Shown piece by piece: positions 1 through 10,200 of a DNA stretch of 57,598 nucleotides; position 1 is the stretch's first letter; each line of letters starts with the position of its first letter. The notes under the pieces were generated by a model. That model searched no databases. It was not told the DNA's origin and saw nothing but the letters and a program-made list of their open reading frames with translations. Source of the stretch: Blautia caecimuris (lineage in GTDB: Bacteria > Bacillota > Clostridia > Lachnospirales > Lachnospiraceae); NCBI RefSeq assembly GCF_024622975.1, contig NZ_JANJZT010000025.1, positions 1 to 57,598 on the forward strand. The letters run 5' to 3'. Both the position numbers and the translations under genes were made by a program.

Positions 1-1
1 A

Positions 2-46
2 TATAAAATGGATGAAATCAGTGAAGAGGAAGCGGCATCCGTTTGA
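2..46 (+). pseudogene. Tail of an unidentified gene at the left edge
   Basis: The frame starting at position 2 is open to a TGA at 44-46 and gives 14 residues ending EEEAASV. It could be the C-terminus of a gene outside the window, but the peptide is too short to identify. It is followed by about 45 bp of A/T-rich DNA and then by surface-protein sequence, so a DNA junction probably lies between 47 and 92. Confidence 0.25.
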
Positions 47-91
47 TATAGCAATTATTTAATATTCGTTATACTAGTCAATTACTTTATT

Positions 92-802
92 ACGGGAAAT
101 ATCGCTCTGACTAAGGTAGACAAGGACTATCCAGACAACAAGCTCACGGGTGCGGTATTTGAGGTTTACTCTGATACGGACGGCAACGGAAAACTGGATA
201 AAAAGGATGAACTTCTCGGCGAGATGGGCGAGGTGGAGAAAGGCGTTTACCAGATGAACGACCTTAGATACGGCAAGTACCTTGTCCGTGAGAAAACCGC
301 CCCGACAGGCTTCGTACTGGATGAGAACGTCTATCCCGTATCCATCGAGGAAAACGGCAAGACCTACAACGTGGAAAATGAAGCGGGCAAAGGCTTCTTG
401 AATGAAGCCCAGAAAGGCTCTCTTAAAATCGTCAAGACATCCTCTGACGGCAGGGTGGAGGGCTTCTCTTTCCGTGTCATCGGCAAGGATTACGACCAGA
501 CATTCAAGACGGACAAAAACGGCGAAATCATCATTGACGGCTTGCGTATCGGCGAATACACCGTGTCCGAGGTCAGTGACAAGGCATCCTATTGCTATAT
601 CCTGCCCGCCGACCAGAAAGTGACCATCAAGACGGACGAAACGGCAACCGTAACCATGCACAACGAGCTGCGTGACACACCGAAAACAGGCGATGATTTT
701 AATCTCGGCTTGTGGGTGAGCCTTGCGGCGGCATTTACAGCCGGTGCGGGAATCTTCGGGTTTGCAGGCTACCAGTGCGGAAGAAAGAAAAAGGAGGACT
801 AA
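92..802 (+). pseudogene. 5'-truncated Cna-B/SpaA-type surface protein, C-terminal part
   Basis: The frame encodes two Cna-B-like beta modules (starting GNIALTKVDKDY and GSLKIVKTSS), the kind of domain found in Gram-positive pilins and adhesins. It ends with a cell-wall sorting signal: a TPKTG motif at 677-691, a hydrophobic segment and a basic RKKKED tail. Such proteins are usually far longer and start with a signal peptide. Here the frame is open only back to a TGA at 44-46, and residues encoded before about position 92 do not look like this family, so the 5' end was lost at a junction. The class B sortase at 26778 in the same element is the likely anchoring enzyme, since some class B sortases accept PKTG-type signals. 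The truncated gene has no signal peptide or convincing start and is probably not functional. It may represent the damaged left end of the ICE. Confidence 0.75.
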
Positions 803-807
803 GCAGG

Positions 808-894
808 ATGAGGGGAAAGACAATCATTGCCATTGTACTTGTGGCGTTTATCGGCGGTGCGGCTGCGTGGCTGCATCTCCGCAGGAAGAAATAA
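808..894 (+). CDS. Small single-pass membrane peptide (28 aa)
   Basis: ATG at 808 is preceded by AAGGAGG at 791-797, which overlaps the end of the surface-protein gene. The peptide is almost entirely one hydrophobic helix (IIAIVLVAFIGGAAAWL) followed by HLRRKK, consistent with a membrane peptide whose basic end stays in the cytoplasm. The spacing suggests translation from the same mRNA as the surface protein. No function is known to me. Confidence 0.45.
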   Translation: MRGKTIIAIVLVAFIGGAAAWLHLRRKK

Positions 895-964
895 ATCAAA
901 GCAGATATTATGTGGATTGGGGCGGTTCAGAATAACCGTCCTCTTTCCATGTATGGAGGTAATT

Positions 965-1270
965 ATGGACAGTCTGAAAACCATTGAGGGCAAAGTCAGA
1001 GCCGTCCTGCAAGAGAATGAGGACGCCAGAAATGACGACATGGTGCTGTATCTTGCCCTCTGCAACCTTTATTTGAAAGATGCGGGGGCTATGCCGCTTG
1101 CCCAGATACTTTTGAACCATAAGGAGCTTGGCTTGCCGAGCTTTGAGAGCGTGGGCAGGACACGCCGAAAGTTGCAGGAGAAATGCCCAGAGCTTTTAGG
1201 GAGCGTGCGGATGCAGAAAATCAGAGCCAAAGGGGAAAAGGCATACCGCAGATATGCCAAAGAATCGTGA
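965..1270 (+). CDS. Conserved ICE hypothetical protein, 101 aa
   Basis: The start is the ATG at 965, with a TGGAGGTAATT ribosome binding site about 8 nt upstream; the frame extends further upstream but without a binding site. The predicted protein is helical and charged, with a basic C-terminus (RMQKIRAKGEKAYRRYAKES). The segment around PLAQILLNHKELGLPSFESV resembles a helix-turn-helix reader of the kind found beside Tn1549-type transfer genes, but I cannot assign a family. It is the first of a co-directional run of small genes leading to the giant gene at 4284. Confidence 0.65.
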   Translation: MDSLKTIEGKVRAVLQENEDARNDDMVLYLALCNLYLKDAGAMPLAQILLNHKELGLPSFESVGRTRRKLQEKCPELLGSVRMQKIRAKGEKAYRRYAKES

Positions 1271-1278
1271 GGTGAAAG

Positions 1279-1599
1279 ATGCAGGATAAGTCTTTTGAAT
1301 ACGGCGGGCATCATTTTATCCCAGAGCGGCAGTTTACAAAGCGGGAAGATGATTTTTTTAAGATTACCCGCAGATTAAAGACAGATAGGGAACTTGGCTT
1401 TTTTGCCGCCGACTATTACGGCAGGGGAAGCCAGAAATTCCCTTACTCTTACGATGATTTTTACGCTGCGTCCACGGACAGGAAGTGCGATATTTTCCGC
1501 TGCGTGGAGAACGGCAGGCTGTACGTCCCCTGCCAGTATGAATTGCAGCAATATATGGACGAAAAACAAAAAGAGAGGAGGAACGCCTATGAACGGTGA
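1279..1599 (+). CDS. Conserved ICE hypothetical protein, 106 aa
   Basis: ATG at 1279 follows GAGGTGAAAG and starts 8 nt after the preceding stop. The protein is rich in aromatic and charged residues and has no recognisable catalytic motif, membrane segment or metal site. Its last codons overlap the next gene, whose ATG is at 1589, so the two are probably translationally coupled. It is recognised only by its position in the small-gene run of a Tn1549-type element. Confidence 0.65.
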   Translation: MQDKSFEYGGHHFIPERQFTKREDDFFKITRRLKTDRELGFFAADYYGRGSQKFPYSYDDFYAASTDRKCDIFRCVENGRLYVPCQYELQQYMDEKQKERRNAYER

Positions 1600-1864
1600 A
1601 ACACGCTCCAATCAGGGCTATGAAATCATAGAAAGCTGCACTATCGGGAACACGGAGCTTGTCATCGGGCATCACCCGAAAGCCCCGAACCCTTATGTAT
1701 GCTGGTACTGCAAGGGCGGCGACAACTACTATTGGGGCTGCTACTGCAACACCCTTGAAGCGGCGAGGGATAAGCTGAACGAACGCTACCAGTCGGAGTG
1801 CCAGATGCCATATAACCAACAGCACGATAAAAAGGCGAAGCAGCACGATGGGCGAGAGCGGTAA
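1589..1864 (+). CDS. Conserved ICE hypothetical, paralogue of the protein at 1996
   Basis: ATG at 1589 overlaps the previous gene by 11 nt and has GAGAGGAGG just upstream. The 91-residue protein has the pattern GYEIIESCTIG, then ELVIG, then NPYVCWYC and a helix LEAARDKLNERY. The protein at 1996 repeats this order (SYEVTQSIHIG, EVVFG, YPYLVCCC, LEAMQMFTDRV), so the two look like diverged copies of one domain. The C-W-Y-C cluster could bind metal, but no second cysteine pair is obvious. Function unknown. Confidence 0.65.
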   Translation: MNGETRSNQGYEIIESCTIGNTELVIGHHPKAPNPYVCWYCKGGDNYYWGCYCNTLEAARDKLNERYQSECQMPYNQQHDKKAKQHDGRER

Positions 1865-2006
1865 GGAAAAGAAATATGACTGCACGGACTGTCCTTACCC
1901 CCGATATAAGGACAGCCGTGTTATCTTCTGCGACGTCTGCATCCGAAAGGTTTTGGACTGGCAGAGGGAGAAAAAGCAAAGAAAGGAGAAGCCCGATGGA
2001 GAATGA
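1848..2006 (+). CDS. Small zinc-ribbon-like protein (52 aa)
   Basis: This short gene starts with ATG at 1848, inside the end of the previous gene, and stops at 2004-2006, inside the start of the next. It encodes CTDC, about 13 residues, then CDVC, followed by a basic helix (VLDWQREKKQRKEK). Two CxxC knuckles at that spacing are typical of a small zinc ribbon or zinc finger. Overlap at both ends fits a tightly packed operon with coupled translation. Nucleic-acid or protein binding is inferred from the motif only. Confidence 0.6.
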   Translation: MGESGKEKKYDCTDCPYPRYKDSRVIFCDVCIRKVLDWQREKKQRKEKPDGE

Positions 2007-2601
2007 AGAAAAACGGATGATTAGCTCCTACGAGGTCACGCAGAGCATCCACATCGGCAAAAAGGAAGTCGTGTTCGGCATAGATGAGAAAGAGGAATAC
2101 CCGTATCTTGTCTGCTGCTGCACTTACGACAACCCGCTGTCCGCAGAATGGGTGACGGATGCGGTCGGCTCTGACGACTATCTGGAAGCCATGCAGATGT
2201 TTACCGACAGGGTGCAGGAACAGATAGGGAGTGTAAGAGCCGAGCAGGAACAGTTCAAGTTTGACATGACCCCGTTTACCATAGACGACTGCATCCCAGA
2301 CGACAAATGCGGCAGCATTGTGGGAAAGGTCGTCGTCATCAATGCGGAGGTCAACCGCCATGAGTACAGGCATTCTGCCTACCAGCTTGTACTGGCAGAC
2401 GGCGGTCATGGTGCTTTGGGCGGCAGGGGGCAGGCGGTGTTCGGCACTTCCCTTGCGGACGGCAAGCACGCCCGATGGGAAAGGTATGATGTGCTTGGGG
2501 AAATCAAGCCAGAGAAGATGCCCGACTGGGCAAAGGAAGCACTCGCAAAAATCCAGTCACAGGAAAAGGCGAAAAAATCAAAGAGCAGGGAGGAACGCTG
2601 A
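1996..2601 (+). CDS. Conserved ICE hypothetical protein, 201 aa
   Basis: The start is the ATG at 1996, preceded by AAAGGAGAAGC; codons upstream in this frame overlap the zinc-ribbon gene and are less protein-like. The first 75 or so residues repeat the domain of the protein at 1589. The rest has a stretch around GSIVGKVVVINAEVNRHEYR, a glycine-rich loop GGHGALGGRGQAVFG and a lysine-rich tail. No catalytic motif is evident. The stop codon overlaps the ATG of the next gene (TGATG at 2599-2603), indicating coupling. Confidence 0.65.
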   Translation: MENEEKRMISSYEVTQSIHIGKKEVVFGIDEKEEYPYLVCCCTYDNPLSAEWVTDAVGSDDYLEAMQMFTDRVQEQIGSVRAEQEQFKFDMTPFTIDDCIPDDKCGSIVGKVVVINAEVNRHEYRHSAYQLVLADGGHGALGGRGQAVFGTSLADGKHARWERYDVLGEIKPEKMPDWAKEALAKIQSQEKAKKSKSREER

Positions 2602-3299
2602 TGGAGATACGGGCTTTGACACAATCCGAACAGAAATACACCTATGCCCAGAGTATGCAGCTTGAGGGGTAGACGGGGTGCATTGGGCATCTCCGTGGGG
2701 ACTTTGGCGGCTCTGGGAACGAGTTTCATACCGATTGGTCTGACACAAGGGAACAGTGGAAAACCGATGAATTTAAGGCAGGGCTTGACGATGTAATCAA
2801 CGCCCTGCGTGAAGATAAGGGGCTTCTGCACAGCCGCCGTGATATGTCGTCGGCTGCAAGGCAATCCCCCGATGCCGCCTTTATGGGGAACTACTGTACT
2901 GAGTACGGTTTCCGTGTGGACACCGACAAGCACGCTTTCCTGCTCCGCTGCAACCCCACAAAGGGCGATTACAATTTTTACTGCTACTGCTATGTGAAAG
3001 AATGGCTCGACAGGCATATATCCAGAGCAGAACAGGGAATCCGCTTTATTGACCCCCATTACAAAGAGCTGTTCCGCATCCCAGACGGCGGGAAAATCAT
3101 TATCACTTATGATTGGGGAGAAAAGGCGGAAAAAAGCTGCCGTTTCATTGACGAATACCATACCGAGGTGGGCAGCAACCTCTACCACATCTGCGAGTTT
3201 GCCGAGCGTATGGAAAGGAACGGGCATAGCTGCGAACCGAAGCCGCAAGAGCCGCCGTCCGCACAGAAAGCCCCGAAGCACAAAGACCATGAGCGATAG
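2601..3299 (+). pseudogene. Conserved ICE protein interrupted by an in-frame TAG
   Basis: From the ATG at 2601 the frame reads MEIRALTQSEQKYTYAQSMQ and then meets TAG at 2670-2672, after which it stays open to 3299. From memory of related ICE proteins the two parts belong to one protein of this type, with a glutamine (CAG) usual near the stop, so one C-to-T change would explain it. The remainder includes NYCTEYGFRVDTDKHAFLLR, a cysteine-rich YNFYCYCYV segment and a C-terminal domain ending EFAERMERNG. A shorter product could start at the ATG at 2844, but it would lack the first third. Stop read-through cannot be excluded from sequence alone. Confidence 0.7.
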
Positions 3300-3311
3300 G
3301 AGGTATGGGAT

Positions 3312-3518
3312 ATGGCAGTCAACCAGAAAGCCGTTAAGGTTCTAAATAAGATATTTGAAGCGGGCTTTACCGAAGAAAAAGCTATCGCCGCCATGACGAT
3401 GGACGACATTCTCTCCATGCAGGGAATCACGGTGGCGGACATCACGCTCATCAACGAGCTGCAAAAAAGCATCAAGGGGAACAGGGTCATCTCATTTCTG
3501 GGAGGTGGCACGGAGTGA
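3312..3518 (+). CDS. Conserved small ICE protein, 68 aa
   Basis: ATG at 3312 is preceded by AGGAGGTATGGGAT. The protein is all-helical, with a pattern EAGFTEEKAIAAMTMDDILSM followed by ITVADITLINELQKSIKGN. This could be a compact DNA- or protein-binding helical bundle, though no family is recognised. Its stop overlaps the GTG start of the following gene (GTGA at 3515-3518). Confidence 0.65.
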   Translation: MAVNQKAVKVLNKIFEAGFTEEKAIAAMTMDDILSMQGITVADITLINELQKSIKGNRVISFLGGGTE

Positions 3519-3739
3519 ACGCAGCAAGGCAGGTCTGCATGACGGACAGCAAAGGCAGGACGCTTTTTTCTGTCCCCGATGGCGACATCATCCGTATGTT
3601 TTATGGGAACGGGGAGGATTATTTTGCCGTCTGCCGCTATCTGGACGAAACCCATGCAGAGATTGACGGCGTAAGGTACGCCGTTCGGGAGTTCGCAAGG
3701 CGAATGGAAAGAAATAAAATCAGCTATGCCCCTGCTTAA
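3515..3739 (+). CDS. Small ICE protein matching the C-terminal domain of the 2601 gene
   Basis: The gene uses a GTG start at 3515 overlapping the previous stop, with GGGAGGTGGCACGGA upstream. The 74 residues follow the same order as the C-terminal domain of the interrupted protein at 2601-3299: LFxxPDG, a glycine turn, CRxxDExHxE, and EFAxRMERN at the end. It therefore looks like a stand-alone copy of that domain. Because the long copy carries a nonsense codon, this one may be the only intact version here. Function unknown. Confidence 0.6.
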   Translation: MNAARQVCMTDSKGRTLFSVPDGDIIRMFYGNGEDYFAVCRYLDETHAEIDGVRYAVREFARRMERNKISYAPA

Positions 3740-3748
3740 ATGTGGGGC

Positions 3749-3814
3749 ATGGACAACAGGAGGATTGATATTTTTATGGAACAGGTTGTTTTGTCGGGCG
3801 GTGATAAAGAGTGA
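3749..3814 (+). CDS. Possible 21-residue coupling peptide
   Basis: A short frame from ATG 3749 to TGA 3812-3814 encodes MDNRRIDIFMEQVVLSGGDKE. An internal ATG at 3776 lies 6-7 nt after ACAGGAGG, so a 12-residue product is equally possible. Its stop overlaps the GTG of the next gene, a layout seen for leader peptides that couple translation. Nothing else supports it. Confidence 0.25.
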   Translation: MDNRRIDIFMEQVVLSGGDKE

Positions 3815-4269
3815 GTACCGAGTTAATCAACCGCATCACGGTAAAGAAAGACGGCGTGTATGTATCTTCCCACAGCTCCAACGACACTTCTCCGTACCAT
3901 TCATGGAGGTGCAGGGGATTGTCGGAAATCTATGACGCCGAGGGGCAGAAAGGGCTTGACCGTGAGGTCATCCGTATGCTCTATGAGTATGCCGAGCTAC
4001 GTGGCTCCCATAAGAGCCTTGCCCGTTACCGCTACGCAAAGGACGCCCCCGCAGCCCATGCCATTTACAAGAAGTATATGGACAAAATAGACGACCGCTA
4101 CGGGCAGATGGACGAAGCCGACCAGAACAGCGTCTGGTACAAGCCCACGGAAAAGGCAAAGGAGTACCGAGCCTATGAGCAGGACATGCGGGAAAAGATG
4201 TATTCCGAAATCGCTGAAAGATGCGGGGAATACGACAGGAAGCAGAAAAACAAAGATTTGGAACGATAA
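3811..4269 (+). CDS. Conserved ICE hypothetical protein, 152 aa
   Basis: The gene starts with GTG at 3811. The protein opens with a beta-rich stretch (INRITVKKDGVYVSSHSSND, then SPYHSWRCRGLSEIY) and continues as a helical, strongly charged segment to the C-terminus. The gene sits directly upstream of the giant methylase/helicase gene, with only 14 nt between stop and next start. No catalytic motif is visible and I do not recognise the family beyond its occurrence in this ICE context. Confidence 0.6.
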   Translation: MSTELINRITVKKDGVYVSSHSSNDTSPYHSWRCRGLSEIYDAEGQKGLDREVIRMLYEYAELRGSHKSLARYRYAKDAPAAHAIYKKYMDKIDDRYGQMDEADQNSVWYKPTEKAKEYRAYEQDMREKMYSEIAERCGEYDRKQKNKDLER

Positions 4270-4283
4270 GGAGGTGTGAGCCT

Positions 4284-7200
4284 ATGGCTGCAAAGTACCA
4301 GCTTATTACGGAGCTGTACCGCCGCACGGGGATGGCGGTCGCAAAGAACCCGCAGGCTTGGCAGGGCTTTTTATCCTCTGCCTGCCACAATTACAAGTGC
4401 CGCTTTGACGAGCAGCTCCTGATTTACGCCCAACGCCCCGATGCCACCGCCGTAGCCGAGATTGGCACATGGAACAGGCTCTTTAAGCGTTGGGTGAACA
4501 AGGACAGCAAGGGGATTGCGGTCTTTGACCCGAAAGGGCGCAGGAACACGCTGAAATACTATTTTGACGTTTCCGACACCCATGAGGGCTACTACGGCAG
4601 CCGAGCCGTCCCGATATGGCAGATGGATAAGCGGTATGAGCAGCCCGTCATGGAACGGCTTGCGGACAGGTTCGGCGGCACGGAGGGCGGCGACCTTGCC
4701 ACGTTTTTAATTCAGACAGCGGAGAACGCCGTGGAGGACAATTTACCCGATTACCTCTCACAGCTAAAGGGCTGCACGAAAGACAGCTTTTTAGAGGAAC
4801 TGGACGACTATAATATAGAAGTGATTTACAAACGGCTTGCCGCAAACAGCGTCGCCTATATGCTGTTAAGCCGCTGCGGTCTGGATGCGGGAGGATATTT
4901 TGAGCGTGAGGACTTTGCGGAGATTATAAATTTCAACACGCCCCAGACGCTGAACGCCATCGGCATCGCCACAAGCGACATTTCCGAGATGGCGTTGCGG
5001 GAAATCTCTGCGGCAGTACGAAATGTGCAAATCGAAGCTAGAGGTCAGAACCGCACATTTGCAAGGAATATCACAAGCCAGTATGATAAAGGCAGGAAAC
5101 AACCCGAAAGGAGCGAAAATAATGAGCGAAATCACTTACACGAAGCAGGCGGATTACCTTATACCCGACCTGACATTACCGACAGAGCCAGAGCTTCCGC
5201 TTGGCAGGTACGCTTTGATGCACAGGGATTATCTGGAAAACCACAAAAGGGTGACGTACCTCAACCTGCTGACAGAGGGCAGGCTGAACGAACACTTACA
5301 CCAGACCGAGCAGACGGCGTTGCAGCGGCTGGAGCTTCTGACGAAGCAGTTAGCAGCCGAGCAGGGAGTGACGGAGGAGCTGAAAGAAAAAGCCCCGATG
5401 CAGTGGCTCGGCATGATGAACAGCATCCGCAGCCGGGCGGAGGAAGTGATACTGGACGAGCTGATTTTCAGTTAGAAACACCAGAACCGCAGTCGGACGG
5501 TGGCAGGTGGGAAGAAGAAAAAGCCACGGCACAGACCGCAGAGCCAGAGAAACAGACAGAAAAAGAAAAAGGCAGCGTTGCCAATGAGGAAGAAGTTGCC
5601 GTCAATCTCCCGACCGTAGATGAACAGATTGAAATGATTGTTGAAGCAGAGGACGAAAAAGCCTCTGCTTTTGCCGTTTCACAGGAGGACATTGATGCCG
5701 TCCTCATAAAAGGGAACAGCGTTGCCAACGGGAAATATCGCATTTACCACCAGTTTCAGAAGCAGGAAGATAAAAAGAAGAACATTGATTTTCTGAAAAG
5801 GGAATACGGCACGGGCGGCTTCTTTGTTAATTTTTTAGACGGCACGGAGGGGTATGTGTGGTACAGCGGCAAGGGAATATCCATAGACCGTGACAGCATT
5901 TCCACCGAACACGACCTTGTTCTGAGCTGGTCAAAAGCGGAAAAACGGCTGCGGGAGCTGGTTAAGGATAACCGTTACCTCAATCCCAAAGAAAAAGACC
6001 ATTACGCCGACTATCTGGAAAGCGTGTCTGCCCCGCAGTATGAAATCGACACCCAGAGGAAACTGGCAAGGCAGCGTTTTATTGAGGAAAAAAGGGAGCT
6101 GCCCCCTGCGGACAAGCGGGACACGCTTGCCTTGCGTCTTTCTAATTTTATCCTAGACTTGGACGGTTACGAGAAAGACTTGTTGGGCGTGATTGGATGC
6201 AGGGATTTTGCGGATATGCCCGCCGACCTTATGGAACAGACATTGCAGCATCCCGACAACGTGCAGGAGATGTTAGACTTTCTCTCCCTTGTGCAGAAAA
6301 AGACAACCAGTGTTTACAGCCGCAGCAATGCGTGGCGTTTCTCGCAGGAGCTTACGGAGTTGTACCCTCTCCGCTACCTCTACCATGAGGGCGACGTGGT
6401 GTATATCGGGGCGGACAAATATGAGGTCATCGCCTTTGATGAGAACGCTGTTTCTCTGCGAAATGCGGAGTTCCCATTGTTCGGAAAGGAGTTTAGCAGG
6501 GAGGATTTTGAGGAAAAGTTAGAAGAAAACCCTGCAAACGACCATTTAAAAACAGTCATTACCGAGAGTCAGAAAACAGAAACACTTGCCGAGGAAAAGC
6601 CCGACAGCATCACACTCGCTATCGGATTTTCCGAGCATCCCGCCTTTTATGACAAGGAGCTGAACGACCGATTTACGGATTTGAGTTTCGCTCTTGGGAA
6701 TAAGCTGCTCGGCGTTCTGGACGAAAAGCAGCATCGGGAAAGGGAAAATGAGGATAACCATGTCGGCTGGTATCACAAGACCGATTTTGAAATCCATGCC
6801 GTCATCGGCGGCGAGAAATTTAACTACGAGGGACGGTTTGACATCGGCGACGGCGAGGGGGATTTAACCGCCCATATCCGAAATTTTTATGAATATTCCC
6901 TCTCCCCCGACTGCCCGTTTATCCCAGAATGGAAACGGCAGGGCGAAGATTACTACCGAGAGAAAATGGAATCCCTGCGTCTGGGGCATGACGTGTTTAT
7001 CCCGTTCTTGGAACAGAACACGGAGCTGACCCCAGAGGATGAAAAGCGGCTTGGAGAGATAATGGCTACCGAGGAGGACTGGTTTCACAGGAGAAAAGAG
7101 CCTGCCGAGGAAGAACTTTTGGAACAGGCGAAAGGCTGCATCGACGCATACTGCGATGCGGAGTTTGGCGGCGACGCCGAAGTGGACTATACGGATTTGT

Positions 7201-10200
7201 CCAACGTCAAGATTGCATTTAAAAATACCGAGGACGGCTTGCACGGGATACAGGCATCCGCCAACCTCTTGCAGTACCGCATGGAAACGTATGTGGACGG
7301 CGTTCTTGCGGAATATACGCAGTACAGCGACCTTGCCGACCTTATCCAGAACGCACTTTCCAATCTGTATTACCATGATTTAGTGTCCTTGACGGAGGAA
7401 CAGCTTGAGCCGTTCTATCGGGAGGAAAACACAAAGGCGGCTGAAAACCCAAGCCCAGATATTAGTTCTGATGCCATAGAGCAAACCCCGCACTACACGG
7501 TAGAGCAGACTTCCGATGCCTTTGCCGACCCGTTTATCATACGGAATAACCAAGCCCCAGAGGAAGGTGCCGACCGATACTATGACATGGGCGGTATCTA
7601 CCAGACGTTTGAAACCGAGGAAGAAGCGCAGGAATACGCCGACACTTTAAATCATGCGGAGCGTGAGGGACAGCAGAAATCAGAGCCTGCCCCGTCTGGG
7701 ACAGACAGACCGCAGGATAATTCTGACCTTATCGGCAAAGAGCTTATGATTGACAACCGCCGTTATCTTATCGAGAGTGTCGGAAAAATCAGCGGCGATG
7801 TTTCCATGCGTGACATTACGTTTCAGAACAGCGTGGGCTTTCCGATAAACCGTGTGGAGAAAGTTGGCTATGTCCGCAGGCTTTTGGAGCAGGCAGAGAA
7901 AGAATCACAGCCCGAAGAAAAATCAGAATCCCCCGCAGTGCCAACCACGGAAACCGTAGCGGAATACCCCGCCGTGGAGAACGGGCTTCCTTATGACATT
8001 GTGGTGGAGAAGATACGCTTTGACGAGCCAGAGCAGAAAACCCAGAGCCAGAATCTGGCAGACACGCTCCGCTCCAGACTGGAAACGGCGGAAGATAGTG
8101 CGGGACATGCCGCATTGCAAGAGGATATAAACACCCTTTTCATGGATAAGAACGGCGACAGCCTTGTGGGGATTGCTTCGGATGAGTGGCTGAAACGGCT
8201 TGCGGCAATGCCAGATGATGAGTTCCGCAAATATGCGGACAGTTACCAGAAAGGCAATCTGAACGCCTATAAGCTGCTCCCCCTCTCCGCTGAACGCCAT
8301 AACTACCGCATTACCGATGATAATTTAGGCGTTGGCGGAGCAAAAGAGAAGTTCCGCAACAATATGTCCGCAATCCGACTTCTCCATGACCTTCAGATAG
8401 AAAACCGCCTTGCCACGCCCGAAGAACAGGAAACTCTTGCAAAATACGTCGGTTGGGGCGGTCTGTCAATGGCGTTTGACAGCAACAATACGGCTTGGGC
8501 AAATGAATATAAGGAATTAAAAGCGGCACTCTCCGACGAGGAATACCATGCCGCTATGGAATCCACGCTGACCGCTTTTTATACGCCGCCTGTTGTCATC
8601 AAGGCAATGTATGAAGCCCTTGACCGTCTGGGATTTTCACAGGGGAATATTTTAGAGCCGTCCTGCGGTACGGGGAATTTCTTAGGATTGCTGCCCGACA
8701 GCATGGAGAAATCAAAGCTGCACGGCATTGAGATTGACCCGTTATCGGGCAGGATTGCGAAGCAGCTCTACCAGAAAGCCAGCATCGCCATCGAGGGGTT
8801 TGAGGAAACGAAGCTCCCAGACAGCCATTTTGACGTGGTGCTTGGAAACATCCCGTTCGGGGAGTTCAAGGTCAACGACAGCCGCTACAATGCCCAGAAG
8901 TTCCTAATCCACGACTATTTTATCGCAAAGGCTCTGGACAAGGTGCGCTCAGGCGGCGTTGTGATGTTCATCACCTCTAAGGGTACGATGGACAAGGCAA
9001 GCCCAGAGGTGCGGAAATATATCGCACGGAGAGCCGAGCTTTTAGGGGCGGTAAGGCTTCCCGACAATACGTTTCGGGCAAACGCAGGCACGGAGGTCAC
9101 GAGCGACATCCTTATTTTACAGAAACGTGACCGCATGATAGAGATAGAGCCAGAGTGGGTACACCTCGACACAGACGAAAACGGCGTCACGATGAACAGT
9201 TACTTTGTCCAGCATCCAGAGATGGTGCTTGGCGAGATGAAGATGGAAAGCACAAGGTTCGGCATGGACAGCGTTTGCGAAGCCTACCAAGACGTGCCGC
9301 TTGCGGGGCTTCTCCATGAAGCCATGCAGCGGATAGACGGTGAAATCCCAGAGATAGAAAATGAGGTTGACCGTATCTCTGACGAGCAGGAGAAAGACAT
9401 CCCCGCTGACCCAAACGTGCGGAACTTCTCTTTTACCCTTGTGGGAGGAAAGGTCTACTTCCGAGAGAATAACGGGATGACCCCCGCCAACGTATCCATG
9501 ACGGCGGAGAACCGCATCAGGGGGCTGTTGGAAATCCGTGACTGCGTGAGGAAGCTCATCCAGTACCAGACCGACGACTGCCCAGAGGAAATGATACAGA
9601 CCGAGCAGGAAAACCTAAACCGATTATACGATGCCTTTACCAAAAAGTACGGCTTAATCAACAGCAGGGGGAACTATCTTGCTTTTGCGGCGGACGAGAG
9701 CTACTTCCTTTTATGTTCTCTGGAAGTGCTTGACGACGAGGGGAAATTCAAACGCAAGGCGGATATGTTCACGAAACGGACGATAAAGCCCCACCGTGAA
9801 GTGACCTTTGTGGAAACCGCCAGCGAAGCCCTCGCACTCTCCATCGGGGAGAAAGCCCGTGTCGATTTGGAGTATATGGCACGGCTCACTTGCAGGTCGG
9901 AGGAAGAAATTATCAAGGAATTGCAGGGAGTTATTTATAAAGTTCCATCTTCCGAGCCTGCAAGGTATGTGACCGCAGACGAGTATTTGTCGGGCAATGT
10001 GCGGGAGAAACTGAAAGTTGCAGAGGTAGCGGCAAAGTCAGACCCAGAGCTTGCAGCCAACGTGGCAGCACTGGAAAAGGTCATTCCGAAAGACCTGCCC
10101 GCAAGCGAAATCTCCGTCCGTCTGGGTACGACGTGGATACCGCAGGAGGATATACAGCAGTTCATGGTGGAGCTTCTAACGCCGTCAAGCTATGCGGCGG

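Noticed and set aside
2670..2672. Amber codon recoding (for example pyrrolysine) in the 2601 gene
   Set aside because: No downstream structure or decoding genes are seen; a point mutation is simpler.
2406..3290. Long minus-strand ORF opposite the interrupted ICE gene
   Set aside because: It crosses two plus-strand genes and has no domain or start signal; it is an antisense shadow.
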